NCBI RefSeq assembly: GCF_001594015.1
Contig: NZ_LTBC01000003.1
Span: 248,001 to 312,000 of the forward strand
DNA from: Moorella mulderi DSM 14980
Lineage (GTDB): Bacteria > Bacillota > DSM-521 > Neomoorellales > Neomoorellaceae
DNA: 64,000 nt
Direction: 5' to 3'
Below the pieces are notes generated by a model. It was given only the letters and a program-made list of their open reading frames with translations, ran no database searches and was not told the origin of the DNA. The translations under genes were made by a program, and so were the position numbers. Shown here piece after piece: positions 34,581 through 43,502 of the stretch (position 1 is its first letter; the number at the start of each line of letters is the position of its first letter).

Positions 34581-35159
34581 TTATACCGGGCAACCCCAGA
34601 GGGGATACCAGCGGGTTAGATCCTTTTCCCAGGGAAGCTCCTTCTCCATTAAAGCCGCCAGGCGCATTTCCCCGGCATTATCCCGCTTCTTATTCCGTTC
34701 ATCAACGGGGATAAAGGGATAAAAGGCTCCCCGCTTATAGCTAAAAATGAGATAGAGGACTTGGTCCTTTTTCTGCAGCTTAAAAACCGCCGCCAGCAGG
34801 CGGTCGCCGGCGCCCTTGTCCTTAAAATTCTGGCCGGCCATGTGGGCCAGGGCCACCAGGTCCTCCCAGTCGCGGTCGGCGAAGATGAGCCACTGGTAGC
34901 CATACTCATCCTTTTTACTCTCCAGGGTGCCCTCCATTTCCCGGGCGGCCAGGGATACCAGTTCCTCCGTCTCTTCCCGGGCGCCGGCAAAAAAACTATC
35001 TTCCCCAGGCCGCAGCACCACCCCGGCCCGGCCGCCGGGTTGCCAGCCCAGCTCGCTTTCCAAGGTAATAATGGCCGTGCTCAGGGCAAAAAGGGGCTCC
35101 GTCCGCGCCGGCGGTACCCGGGTCCGCCCCAGGAGGGCGTCCCATAAGCTCACCGCCAA
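34581..35159 (-). CDS. PspAB-like protein
   Basis: 192 aa, matching the PspA-associated PspAB family: SLWDALLGRTRVPPARTEPLFALSTAIITLE at the start and FYPFIPVDERNKKRDNAGEMRLAALMEKELPWEKDLTRWYPLWG at the end (two separate short motifs). It overlaps htpX by 10 nt and precedes pspA. Soluble, no membrane segment. Function unknown; context ties it to membrane-stress handling. Confidence 0.85.
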   Translation of the reverse strand: MAVSLWDALLGRTRVPPARTEPLFALSTAIITLESELGWQPGGRAGVVLRPGEDSFFAGAREETEELVSLAAREMEGTLESKKDEYGYQWLIFADRDWEDLVALAHMAGQNFKDKGAGDRLLAAVFKLQKKDQVLYLIFSYKRGAFYPFIPVDERNKKRDNAGEMRLAALMEKELPWEKDLTRWYPLWGCPV

Positions 35160-36046
35160 TCCTCCATTTCCCGCTCCAGTTTACGCAGGTAGGCCAGGCG
35201 GCGCTCCAGGGACGGGTGGGTAGAGAAAAGCTCCATGATGCTGTTGCCATTTAAGGCCGGGATAATGAAGAAGGCGTTAAAGGCCTCGGCCTGGCGTAAA
35301 TCCCGGTCGGGGATGCGCGCCATGCTGCTGCTGATCTTTACCAGGGCGGAGGCCAGCTGGCCCGGCGAACCGGTAAGGATGGCCGAACCCCGGTCGGCGG
35401 CAAACTCCCGGTAACGGGACAGGGCACGAATGAGGAAGTAACTGACCAGCCAGACCACCAGGGACACCAAGTAAACCAGCATGGTATTGTTGCGCTCGTC
35501 CCGGTCGCGGCCGCCAAAGGCGCCGCCCCAGTAGAAAAAGTTTTGCACAATAAAGGAAGCGACGGTAGCAAAAAAGCTGGCCAGCGTCAGCACCGTCATA
35601 TCCCGGTTTTTGATATGGCTCAATTCATGGCCCAGGACGGCCTCCAGTTCCGGCGGGTCCAGGCGTTCCAGGATGCCGGTTGTCACTGCCACGACGGCAT
35701 TGGCCGGATTACGGCCGGTGGCGAAGGCATTGGGCATGGGAGTATCAACAATAGCTACCCTGGGTTTGGGTAAGTCGGCCAGGGCGGCCAGCCTTTCCAC
35801 CAGGGCATGGAGCTCCGGGGCCTCGCGGGGTGACACCTCCCGGGCGCCCATGGACCAGAGCACCATGCGGTCGGAAAAGTAATACTGGACGGCCAGCATG
35901 ATCCCGACAAAAATGATCATACCTGTATAACTGACCCCGGCCTGCCACAGGACGGCCAGGAAGAAGAGATACAGGGCTGCCAGCAAAAACATGGTTAAAA
36001 ACATCCGCGCCGTTAAACCGGCATCGCTGCCAAGTTGGCGTCGCAT
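35150..36046 (-). CDS. htpX: HtpX-family zinc metalloprotease
   Basis: 298 aa from ATG 36046 (GGGGAGG 6 nt upstream). Two N-terminal membrane segments, then the zinc motif GHELSHIKNRD (near residues 139-149), two further hydrophobic segments, and EFAADRGSA with the third metal ligand Glu. HtpX degrades misfolded membrane proteins with its active site in the cytoplasm. First gene of the HtpX-PspAB-PspA-PspAA operon, so proteolysis and membrane repair appear co-regulated. Confidence 0.94.
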   Translation of the reverse strand: MRRQLGSDAGLTARMFLTMFLLAALYLFFLAVLWQAGVSYTGMIIFVGIMLAVQYYFSDRMVLWSMGAREVSPREAPELHALVERLAALADLPKPRVAIVDTPMPNAFATGRNPANAVVAVTTGILERLDPPELEAVLGHELSHIKNRDMTVLTLASFFATVASFIVQNFFYWGGAFGGRDRDERNNTMLVYLVSLVVWLVSYFLIRALSRYREFAADRGSAILTGSPGQLASALVKISSSMARIPDRDLRQAEAFNAFFIIPALNGNSIMELFSTHPSLERRLAYLRKLEREMEDWR

Positions 36047-36100
36047 AGCCACCCTCCCCGAAAATAGAAGTAAGATGTGGTAAGTGTTCCAACTACAAAT

Positions 36101-36337
36101 CTATTCCCTGAGTTCCTCACGCATGCGGTGATACTCGTCGGTGGTTATTTCACCCCTTGCATAACGTTCCTTTAAAATCCCCAGGGGGTCGGGACGCAGC
36201 ACGGGCTGCTGTCCGGTGCGGCGGTTAAACAGGCTTACCAGGCCATAGACCGCCAGGACCAGGATCCCGGTTAGTAAAACCCACCAGACTAGCATCCAGA
36301 GGCCCATCCCCCAATTGCCATAATATCCCCACATCAT
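36101..36337 (-). CDS. Small membrane protein with SHOCT domain
   Basis: 78 aa. One hydrophobic segment (GLWMLVWWVLLTGILVLAVYGLV) is followed by a SHOCT domain at the C-terminus (PLGILKERYARGEITTDEYHRMREELRE). SHOCT domains are short helical oligomerisation modules. It lies 54 nt upstream of htpX on the same strand and may be part of that stress operon. Confidence 0.82.
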   Translation of the reverse strand: MMWGYYGNWGMGLWMLVWWVLLTGILVLAVYGLVSLFNRRTGQQPVLRPDPLGILKERYARGEITTDEYHRMREELRE

Positions 36338-36580
36338 ATATCATAACCTCCTCAACCATTTTTGGCAAGTTCAGGGTCGATTTTGGCATACCCCCCATAT
36401 GTAAAGCTTAACTTTATCTTATTTACCGGCTTCACCTCTGTCAAGGAACTTCACCAAAACTTCAAAATTAGTATATACCGGTGGGATATAAATTATCTAA
36501 TGGTATTTAAGCGCATAAAAAGGCTGCTGCCGGGGGATATTTTCTTTAGAAGGCCAGATTAATTATTGGAGGTGCCTTTT

Positions 36581-36823
36581 ATGCCGCGCATTACCTGCAG
36601 CGTTAACAACTGCCATTACTGGTCCAGTGGTAATGTCTGTGATGCTTCACAGATCCTGGTTACTTCCGACGCCATGAGTAACTCTCAACCCCAGAATGTC
36701 GATGCCCCCATGGCCGGCACTATTTCAGCCACCCCTGTTAAGTCTTCGGCGGAAACCTGCTGCAAGACTTTCATTGCCAAGGGCTCTGCTGAAAAGAATG
36801 CCGACGGCATCACCCGCAAATAG
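36581..36823 (+). CDS. DUF1540 small cysteine protein
   Basis: 80 aa from ATG 36581 (GGAGGTG upstream). Conserved Cys positions in ITCSVNNCHYWSSGNVCDASQI and ETCCKTFI match DUF1540, probable metal-binding small proteins frequent in spore formers. Followed by a strong terminator. Function unknown. The 240-nt gap before it (36338-36580) holds no gene I can support. Confidence 0.8.
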   Translation: MPRITCSVNNCHYWSSGNVCDASQILVTSDAMSNSQPQNVDAPMAGTISATPVKSSAETCCKTFIAKGSAEKNADGITRK

Positions 36824-36844
36824 CACTGCCCGTTTAAATTGGCA

Positions 36845-36875
36845 AACGGCAGGTAAACCCTGCCGTTTTTATTTT
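36845..36875 (+). terminator. Terminator of the DUF1540 gene
   Basis: Stem AACGGCAGG and its complement (36845-36853, 36859-36867) followed by TTTATTTT on the plus strand. Confidence 0.85.
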
Positions 36876-37004
36876 AGTGGAGCATATAATATGGATCAGG
36901 GGGGCCCGGTGCCAGTTAAACCAGGGCCAACCGGAGGCCGGCCTGGACGTAATGTAAGTAAACCAGGCGCGCAGGAATTGATACTCCAGGCAGAGGGAAG
37001 TGCC

Positions 37005-37982
37005 ATGTCCGGACCGACCCCCATTTTAAAACCCCCGGCCCTTGTGGAGGGCGATACCATCGGTATCATTGCCCCGGCCAGTCCCTTGCCGGACCCGGCG
37101 TACCTGGCCCGGGGCATCCAATTCTGGCGCAGCCTGGGCTACCGCGTCCGTACCGGGGCCCATATAAGCAAGGCCGCCGGTTACCTGGCCGGCAGCGATG
37201 CCGGGCGCCTGGCCGACCTGCACCAGATGTTCCGGGACCCGGAAGTAAAGGCCATAACCTGCCTCCGGGGCGGTTATGGCACCCTGCGGCTCCTGGCTGA
37301 TCTCGATTACAACCTTATCCGTTGCCATCCAAAAATTTTAGTAGGCTACAGCGACATTACCGCCCTGCACCTGGCCCTCAACAAAATGACCGGCCTGGTA
37401 ACCTTCCACGGCCCCATGCTCTATCCCGAACTGGGCAGCGAGGACTTGCCACCCTATACCAGGGAAAACCTCTGCCGGGCCCTGACGGTTGCTTCACCCC
37501 TGGGCAGCATCCCGCCAGCGCCGGGATTACCCCAACCAGTGACCATCAATCCCGGACAGGCCGAAGGGATAGTCACCGGTGGCAACCTGTCCCTGGTAGC
37601 AGCCACCCTGGGTACGCCCTTTGAAATTGATACCCGGGCGAAAATCCTTTTCCTCGAAGAAGTAGATGAGGCGCCCTACCGCATCGACCGGATGCTTACC
37701 CAGCTCAAGCTGGCAGGCAAACTGGAGGCTGCGGCCGGGATTGTTTTTGGTATCTGTACCAGGTGCGGGGAAACTGGCAGCAACCCGGCTTTGTTGGAAG
37801 TAATTGCCGGGCATTTAACCCCTTCAGGCATTCCTTGCTTCTACGGCCTGCCGGCCGGCCACCTGGCTATCCAGGCCACCCTGCCCCTGGGTATCCGCGC
37901 CCGCCTGGATGCGGCGGCGTGTACCCTGACTTACCTGGAGGCAGCAGTTGCGCCCTCCTCATGCCGCCAGCTGGCCAGGTAG
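37005..37982 (+). CDS. LD-carboxypeptidase (peptidase family S66, LdcA/MccF)
   Basis: 325 aa from ATG 37005. Start PALVEGDTIGIIAPASPL and RGGYGTLRLLADLDYNLI are family signatures; the nucleophile Ser lies in VGYSDITALH, Glu in FLEEVDEAPYRIDRML, and His near the end in LPAGHLAIQATLPLG. It removes the terminal D-Ala from tetrapeptide stems in murein recycling; MccF relatives cleave microcin C. An upstream in-frame ATG (36891) lacks a ribosome site. The 3' end overlaps ahcY by 52 bp, convergent. Confidence 0.9.
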   Translation: MSGPTPILKPPALVEGDTIGIIAPASPLPDPAYLARGIQFWRSLGYRVRTGAHISKAAGYLAGSDAGRLADLHQMFRDPEVKAITCLRGGYGTLRLLADLDYNLIRCHPKILVGYSDITALHLALNKMTGLVTFHGPMLYPELGSEDLPPYTRENLCRALTVASPLGSIPPAPGLPQPVTINPGQAEGIVTGGNLSLVAATLGTPFEIDTRAKILFLEEVDEAPYRIDRMLTQLKLAGKLEAAAGIVFGICTRCGETGSNPALLEVIAGHLTPSGIPCFYGLPAGHLAIQATLPLGIRARLDAAACTLTYLEAAVAPSSCRQLAR

Positions 37983-39208
37983 CGTTCCTGTTCTTCCGTC
38001 AGGGTATCTATCTCCACCCCCAGGGCCCTTAAGCGCAATGAGGCCACCTGGCGGTCGATTTCCCTGGTCACGGGGAGGACCCGGGGCGGCAGCTTGCCGG
38101 CGTTCTTTACCAGGTAGTCCAGGGAAAGGGCCTGGAGGGCAAAGGTAAGGTCCATGATCTCCGCCGGGTGGCCGTCGGCAGCCGCAATGTTTACCAGGCG
38201 CCCCTCGGCCAGGAGATAGATGCGCCGGCCGTCCTCCAGGACAAACTCCTCAATATTACGGCGCGCCACCCGGTGGCTTTTGGCCATAGCCATTAAATCC
38301 TGCTTGTTGATTTCCACGTCAAAATGGCCGGCGTTGGCGAGTATGGCGCCGTCCTTCATGACGGCGTAATGTTCACCGCGGATGACATTGGCGCAGCCGG
38401 TAACCGTCACAAAGAAGTCCCCGGCTTTAGCCGCTTCCCGCATGGGCATGACCTGGAAGCCGTCCATCAAGGCTTCATTGGCCCTGACCGGGTCAACCTC
38501 GGTGACTATTACCCTGGCACCCAGGCCTTTAGCCCGCATGGCCACCCCCTTGCCACACCAGCCATAACCGGCAATGACCACAGTCTTGCCGCAGACCGTC
38601 AGGTTGGTATTGCGCATGATACCGTCCCATGTAGACTGGCCGGTACCGTAACGGTTATCAAAAAGGTGCTTGCAGTCGCCGTTGTTGACGGCCACCATGG
38701 GAAAGGCCAGGGCGCCCTCGGCTTCCATGGCCTTCAGGCGTAAAATGCCGGTGGTGGTCTCTTCGGCACCGCCGGTAATCTCCGGCAGGAGCTCCCGCCG
38801 GCCGGTATGGAGTAAATGGACCAGGTCGCCACCGTCATCAATCAACAAGTGGGGCCTGGTATCCAGCACTTTATTCAAATAAAAATTATATTCTCCCGCC
38901 GTGCAGCCGTGGTGGGCATAGACAGACACCCCAAGGCTTGCCAGCCCGGCGCAGACATCGTCCTGGGTGGACAGGGGGTTGGAACCGCAAATGGCCACTT
39001 CCGCCCCCCCGGCCTGGATGACCAGGGCCAGGTAGGCTGTCTTGGCCTCCAGGTGCAGGCAAATGGCCACCCTTTTGCCGGCAAAGGGACGCCGCTCCTC
39101 AAAATCCCGGCGAATTTCGTTTAATATGGGCATATGCTTTTGCACCCACTCAATTTTCAGCAGCCCCCCGGGGGCCAGGCCGGGATCGCGAATAATAGAC
39201 GCAGCCAT
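37931..39208 (-). CDS. ahcY: Adenosylhomocysteinase
   Basis: 425 aa, the shorter Thermotoga/archaeal type. Signatures: CLHLEAKTAYLALVI, DDGGDLV, GGAEETTTG, the catalytic DNRYGTGQS with nearby Lys and Asp, and NAD-binding VIAGYGWCGKGVA. It splits S-adenosylhomocysteine to adenosine and homocysteine, keeping methyltransferases running. It starts 17 nt after the MTA phosphorylase stop, so it belongs to the SAM-salvage operon. Confidence 0.95.
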   Translation of the reverse strand: MAASIIRDPGLAPGGLLKIEWVQKHMPILNEIRRDFEERRPFAGKRVAICLHLEAKTAYLALVIQAGGAEVAICGSNPLSTQDDVCAGLASLGVSVYAHHGCTAGEYNFYLNKVLDTRPHLLIDDGGDLVHLLHTGRRELLPEITGGAEETTTGILRLKAMEAEGALAFPMVAVNNGDCKHLFDNRYGTGQSTWDGIMRNTNLTVCGKTVVIAGYGWCGKGVAMRAKGLGARVIVTEVDPVRANEALMDGFQVMPMREAAKAGDFFVTVTGCANVIRGEHYAVMKDGAILANAGHFDVEINKQDLMAMAKSHRVARRNIEEFVLEDGRRIYLLAEGRLVNIAAADGHPAEIMDLTFALQALSLDYLVKNAGKLPPRVLPVTREIDRQVASLRLRALGVEIDTLTEEQERYLASWRHEEGATAASR

Positions 39209-39225
39209 TTCCTACTCCTCCCTTT

Positions 39226-40008
39226 TCAGACCTCAATCTTCCCGCCGGTAAGGCTGCAGCGGCAGTTTCTTTCCCGGGGAATCCTGGGGATAGTTTGCAT
39301 GATGAGGTCACGCAGGTTCTTGCCGTTCTGGTCCATGATCTCCAGGACCTCGGCGTGGCTTAAAGGAGTGGCGGAAATGCCGGCCGCCATATTGGTCACC
39401 ATGGCAATGAGGCCGTAGCACAGGCCCACCTCATGGGCCAGGATGACTTCGGGGACATTGGTCATCCCCACCAGGTCCCCGCCCAGCTGCCGGATCATGC
39501 GGATCTCGGCCGGGGTTTCAAAGCGTGGTCCTTCGGTACAGGCATAGACCCCGCCGTCATGGGCCTTGATCCCCAGCCCGGCGGCCGTCTCCACCAGCAG
39601 CCGCCGCAGTTCGGGGCAGTAAGGCGTGGTAAAATCCGTATGGACTACCCCCATCTCGCCGCCTTCAAAAAAGGTATAAGTGCGGGTTTTGGTAAAGTCC
39701 AGGAAATCATTGACAATGACGAAATCCCCGGGCCTGTAACCGGGGTTGGTGGAACCGACGGCGGCCGTGGCCAGCACCCGTTCCACTTTAAGCATCTTCA
39801 GGGCCCAGATGTTGGCCCGGTAATTCACCCTGTGGGGAGGCACGGTGTGCTTCTCCCCATGGCGGGGCATGAAGCCTATCTCCTCGCCCTGGTAAGTACC
39901 GACCTTGAGGACGGCCGTACCGTAGGGCGTATCAACCCTTTCTTCCCGGATATTGCTTAAAATACCCGGATCGTAAACCCCGGAACCGCCGATAATCGCA
40001 ATCCGCAC
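39226..40008 (-). CDS. mtnP: S-methyl-5'-thioadenosine phosphorylase
   Basis: 260 aa from GTG 40008 (AAGGGGCG upstream). Family pattern: IAIIGGSGVYDP, RHGEKHTVPPHRVNYRANI, ATAAVGSTNP, TEGPRFETPAEIRMI and GMTNVPEVILAHE. It phosphorolyses MTA to adenine and methylthioribose-1-phosphate. Methylthioinosine phosphorylase specificity cannot be excluded. mtnA, the next step, is encoded just upstream. Confidence 0.92.
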   Translation of the reverse strand: MRIAIIGGSGVYDPGILSNIREERVDTPYGTAVLKVGTYQGEEIGFMPRHGEKHTVPPHRVNYRANIWALKMLKVERVLATAAVGSTNPGYRPGDFVIVNDFLDFTKTRTYTFFEGGEMGVVHTDFTTPYCPELRRLLVETAAGLGIKAHDGGVYACTEGPRFETPAEIRMIRQLGGDLVGMTNVPEVILAHEVGLCYGLIAMVTNMAAGISATPLSHAEVLEIMDQNGKNLRDLIMQTIPRIPRERNCRCSLTGGKIEV

Positions 40009-40155
40009 CCAGATAACGCCCCTTCTATGTAGTATTTTACTGTGCACTATTTAACGATTTTATCATAGAACCATAATTTAACACTGTCAATTAAAAGTTA
40101 GGGAATACTTGAAGAGGCCACCTGCCATCAAACCGCAAATGGCCTCTTTTCTTAG

Positions 40156-40332
40156 CTACAACTTCTTAATGGACCCGGTCTTCAGGTCCTGGAGGAATTT
40201 CTCCCTTTCAGCAGCAACGCCTTCCCTTTCCCGCATGATATTACGGGCGAACTGCTCCCTCTTTTGCTCTTGCTCTTCCCCCAGGGCTTCAGCCAACCGC
40301 CGCTGCTCGTCAATTTCCCTTTCCTTATTCAT
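40156..40332 (-). CDS. Small charged helical protein between mtnA and mtnP
   Basis: 58 aa, starting at ATG 40332 with GGAGG about 10 nt upstream. It is almost entirely Glu/Arg/Gln-rich helix: MNKEREIDEQRRLAEALG at the start and FLQDLKTGSIKKL at the end. The ribosome site, tight spacing to mtnA (31 nt) and lack of overlap with other genes support a real gene. No family recognised. Confidence 0.6.
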   Translation of the reverse strand: MNKEREIDEQRRLAEALGEEQEQKREQFARNIMREREGVAAEREKFLQDLKTGSIKKL

Positions 40333-40363
40333 TTTCGTACCCGGCCTCCTTAGGGGTGGTTTT

Positions 40364-41407
40364 TTATATTATGCGCGCGATATTTTGTTTATATGGCGGG
40401 CGGATGATCCCTCTTTCCGTAATAATGGCCGTTACATAACGGTGAGGAGTCACGTCAAAGGCCGGGTTAAAAATGTTGATGCCTTCCGGCGCCGTGGGCC
40501 GCAGGCCAAAGTGGCTGACTTCAGCCGGGTCTCTTTCTTCAATGGGAATCTGGTCGCCGCTGGAGAGGCTCAAGTCAAAGGTAGAAGCCGGAGCCGCTAC
40601 ATAAAAGGGGATGCCGTGCTCTCTGGCCAGGATGGCCACCCCGTAGGTACCGATTTTATTGGCCACATCGCCGTTGGCCGTAATGCGGTCGGCGCCGACG
40701 ATGACTGCCTGGACCCAGCCCCGGGCCATGACGGCGGCAGCCATATTATCGGTGATCAGGGTGACCGGGATGCCGGCCTGCTGTAGTTCCCAGGCCGTCA
40801 GGCGGGCTCCCTGGAGCAGGGGCCGGGTTTCATCGGCAAAGACCTTGAGGACTTTACCCCGGGAAGCCAGGTAATAGATGGGCGCCAGGGCCGTGCCGTA
40901 GCGGGCGGTAGCCAGGGTACCGGCATTGCAGTGGGTGAGGACGGCTTCAGCATTTTGGAGGAGGGGAGCGCCATTTTCCCCGATGGCCCGGCACATGGCT
41001 TCATCTTCGTCGCGGATGGCCAGGGCTTCCTTTAACACCAGTTCCTTCAAGGAAGAAACATCACTGGTCGTTGCAGCTGCCACTGCCTGCTGCACCCGTT
41101 TTAAGGCCCAGAAAAGGTTCACCGCCGTAGGCCGGGATGAGGCCAGGTAATCAGCAGCCTGTTTTAGCTCGGCCTCAAATTCCGCCCTGTCCCCGGCCCG
41201 GGAATTCTTGATAGCCAGGTAAAGGCCCAGGGCCGCAGCTATACCGATGGCCGGTGCCCCCCGGACCTTGAGCTTTTTTATAGCGTCCCACATCTCCTCT
41301 ACCGTCCGGGGCCGGATAATAACCAGTTCCCCGGGCAGCCTCGTCTGGTCGATCATCTCCACCTGGCCGTCCCGCCAGGCGATGGGGGCGATGGGTTCGT
41401 ATGGCAA
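40364..41407 (-). CDS. mtnA: S-methyl-5-thioribose-1-phosphate isomerase
   Basis: 347 aa from TTG 41407, chosen for GAGGTG 7 nt upstream. eIF2B-alpha-like fold: KVRGAPAIGIAAALGL, catalytic Cys in HCNAGTLATARYGTALAP, catalytic Asp in VGADRITANGDVANKIGTYG, and APASTFD. It converts methylthioribose-1-phosphate to the ribulose form. The later dioxygenase-dependent steps of the aerobic methionine salvage are not encoded here, as expected for an anaerobe. Confidence 0.94.
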   Translation of the reverse strand: MPYEPIAPIAWRDGQVEMIDQTRLPGELVIIRPRTVEEMWDAIKKLKVRGAPAIGIAAALGLYLAIKNSRAGDRAEFEAELKQAADYLASSRPTAVNLFWALKRVQQAVAAATTSDVSSLKELVLKEALAIRDEDEAMCRAIGENGAPLLQNAEAVLTHCNAGTLATARYGTALAPIYYLASRGKVLKVFADETRPLLQGARLTAWELQQAGIPVTLITDNMAAAVMARGWVQAVIVGADRITANGDVANKIGTYGVAILAREHGIPFYVAAPASTFDLSLSSGDQIPIEERDPAEVSHFGLRPTAPEGINIFNPAFDVTPHRYVTAIITERGIIRPPYKQNIARII

Positions 41408-41429
41408 GCATGGGCACCTCGTTTTCTGT

Positions 41430-42206
41430 TTATTTCTTGCTGTCAGCTGCCAGCAGGGCCGCGCCCAGGGCGCCAATAATCTGCGGGTCCGGGGGTACGC
41501 GAATAGCGGTCCCCAGGTTATCTTCCAGGCTCTTGACGACACCCCTGTTTTTCGCCACCCCGCCCGTCATGGCTACCGGCTCTTCCCAGCCCACGCGGCT
41601 GGCCATGGCCGCTACCCGCTGGGCAACAGCTTCATGCAGGCCGCGGATTATTTCAGCTACCGGCCGGCCTTCGGCCACCAGGGAGACCACTTCTGATTCC
41701 GCAAAAACCGTGCACATGCTGCTGATGCTGGCGCCCCGCGGTGCTGCCAGGGAGAGCTCCCCCATTTCTTCAACGTTGACCTCCAGGGACCGGGCCATGA
41801 CTTCCAGGAAACGCCCGGTCCCGGCGGCGCACTTTTCATTCATGACAAAGTCCCGCACCTTGCCCCCGCGGTCAAGGAGGATTACCTTGCTGTCCTGGCC
41901 GCCGATATCAATTACCGTCGCCACCTCCGGCCAGAGGTGATATATCCCCCGGGCATGGCAGGTGATTTCCGTCACTTTGTGGTGGGCAAAAGGTACCCTC
42001 ACGCGCCCATAACCGGTGGCCACAATACCGTCTACCTGCTCTTCCCCTATACCCGCCTGATCCAGGGCTGCCTTTAAGGCTCTCCAGGCAATATCTTCAC
42101 TCTGGACCCCGCTTTTCATAACAACCGACCCGGCAATCACTCCATCGCGGATAACGACAGCTTTGGTCGTCAGCGAACCCAGATCCAGTCCCGCAGTTAC
42201 AGTCAA
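41430..42206 (-). CDS. HgdC/BadF-type ATPase activator
   Basis: 258 aa ASKHA-fold ATPase. LDLGSLTTKAVVI is the phosphate loop; Cys126 (NEKCAAGTGRFLEVM) and Cys165 (SSMCTVFAESEV) are the two ligands by which the homodimer holds its bridging [4Fe-4S] cluster; GGVAKNRGVV is the adenosine motif. Such proteins use ATP to push a low-potential electron into a dehydratase, benzoyl-CoA reductase or double-cubane protein. Both candidate partner genes lie directly upstream. Confidence 0.92.
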   Translation of the reverse strand: MTVTAGLDLGSLTTKAVVIRDGVIAGSVVMKSGVQSEDIAWRALKAALDQAGIGEEQVDGIVATGYGRVRVPFAHHKVTEITCHARGIYHLWPEVATVIDIGGQDSKVILLDRGGKVRDFVMNEKCAAGTGRFLEVMARSLEVNVEEMGELSLAAPRGASISSMCTVFAESEVVSLVAEGRPVAEIIRGLHEAVAQRVAAMASRVGWEEPVAMTGGVAKNRGVVKSLEDNLGTAIRVPPDPQIIGALGAALLAADSKK

Positions 42207-42220
42207 AAGGACAACCTCCT

Positions 42221-43492
42221 TTAAACTGCTCGTAGCATTTCCAAAAAACCTTCCAGGCGCGTCCTGGTGGCGCCAGGAGCGTACTTGCTTTTATCCACGC
42301 AGTCCCCTTCCAGGTTCAGGAAGGGGATCTCCCTGTCCCGCAAAGCATCCTGCAGCAAGCGCAGGCCGGCCGTGCTCTGGCGGCAGCCCCAGTGGGCAAA
42401 GTGAATGACGCCATCCACCTGGTAGGCGTCAACCATGGCCAGGATAGCTTCTATCCTCCTGCTCATGCAACCCAGGCCGTGGTGGCTTAAGACCTTGCCC
42501 GCCAGGCTGTAAAACGGCCTGGCCGGGTCCAGGGGTTCCCAGTAGACGTGGTGCATTTCTTCGAAAACAACCACCGCGCCGGCCTCCTGCTCCAGGAGGT
42601 TAAAAATCTCCGTGGGATAATAGGGCCGCAGGTGGAGCCACAAAAGGCGGGCCCTTTCCTCCGGCACGGCCCGGCGTTGTTCCCGCCACCGCTGTTCCAG
42701 CTCCGCGGCCAGCTGCCTGTACACCGCGGCCGCAGCCTCCGACCCGAAACCGGCCAGCATCAGGTAAATAAACCCGTGGGCTTCATCACCGCGAATGCAG
42801 GCAGGCCGCTGCCGGCGCAGCCGGTTGACGGCCAGCAAGTGCTCCCGGGCCGTGTTCGAGGCAAGCAAGGCCTCCTGGAAGCGTTCCTGGTCCCACGGGA
42901 CCCCTAAAGCGTCCGCCAGGGAGAAGGTTATGCTTTTAAGCTGGCGCGCCACATAGTTAATGGCAGCGGCATCCTGCCGGTGAGGGACATCCAGCAGGTA
43001 GAAAGGTACATGGTGATAGCCGGCGGCAGCTGCCAGGGACTGGGGGGCGGCATCACAAAGGTGGGAACTGCAGACGACGGCCCCCGGCGGCGGCAAATAG
43101 CCGGCCCGGTCGCAGCCGTAGGCCAGGCGGTGGAAAGAACAGCTTTCGCCGCTCACCCAGTCGCCTTCGGCCACCCGGAAAGCTTCTTCCGCCACCCCCA
43201 GGCCTACGGCCACAGCGGCGGCCGCCTCAGGAGCAAACGGGACCAGCCCCAGGCCGTACAGGATTTCTGTGGGGAAAAAAACATTGTGCCAGACCACCGG
43301 ACCCTGCTGCAGGTATGCCGCCGCCACCTGGTCGATGGTATTCAATAGCAGTTCGTAGGCCGCCTGCCAGGAGTAGCGTTTTTTCTGGGCTGCCACCAGC
43401 TGTTTCAACAGCCTGTAGGCCCAGGGTGATTTAAAAGCCCGCCGGCGCAGGGGACCGGCCAGGTGAAAACGTATCAACTGGTAAATATCCAT
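42221..43492 (-). CDS. 2-hydroxyacyl-CoA dehydratase/double-cubane family subunit 1
   Basis: 423 aa, HgdB/BcrB fold. Cys positions likely to hold the Fe-S cluster: GESCSFHRLAYGCDRAG, VVCSSHLCDAA, and HFAHWGCRQSTAG. YGLGLVPFAPEAA after FFPTEILY is the usual helix-strand start of the family. The ATPase encoded 14 nt downstream would drive its reduction. No CoA transferase or acyl-CoA dehydrogenase is nearby, so dehydration of a hydroxyacyl-CoA is not assured; double-cubane proteins reduce other small substrates. Confidence 0.82.
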   Translation of the reverse strand: MDIYQLIRFHLAGPLRRRAFKSPWAYRLLKQLVAAQKKRYSWQAAYELLLNTIDQVAAAYLQQGPVVWHNVFFPTEILYGLGLVPFAPEAAAAVAVGLGVAEEAFRVAEGDWVSGESCSFHRLAYGCDRAGYLPPPGAVVCSSHLCDAAPQSLAAAAGYHHVPFYLLDVPHRQDAAAINYVARQLKSITFSLADALGVPWDQERFQEALLASNTAREHLLAVNRLRRQRPACIRGDEAHGFIYLMLAGFGSEAAAAVYRQLAAELEQRWREQRRAVPEERARLLWLHLRPYYPTEIFNLLEQEAGAVVVFEEMHHVYWEPLDPARPFYSLAGKVLSHHGLGCMSRRIEAILAMVDAYQVDGVIHFAHWGCRQSTAGLRLLQDALRDREIPFLNLEGDCVDKSKYAPGATRTRLEGFLEMLRAV

Positions 43493-43502
43493 AAGCCGTA
43501 CC

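Noticed and set aside
33863-34722. Two long plus-strand ORFs opposite pspA
   Set aside because: Low-complexity Ser/Ala- and Leu/Gln-rich translations arise from the antisense of a helical protein; pspA itself is unmistakable.
37931-38148. Plus-strand ORFs opposite ahcY
   Set aside because: They mirror the coding bias of ahcY, have no ribosome sites and no recognisable protein features.
40112-40148. Terminator between the small gene and mtnP
   Set aside because: A 9-bp stem is present but on the minus strand no T-run follows; it may only be a structural element, so not listed as a terminator.
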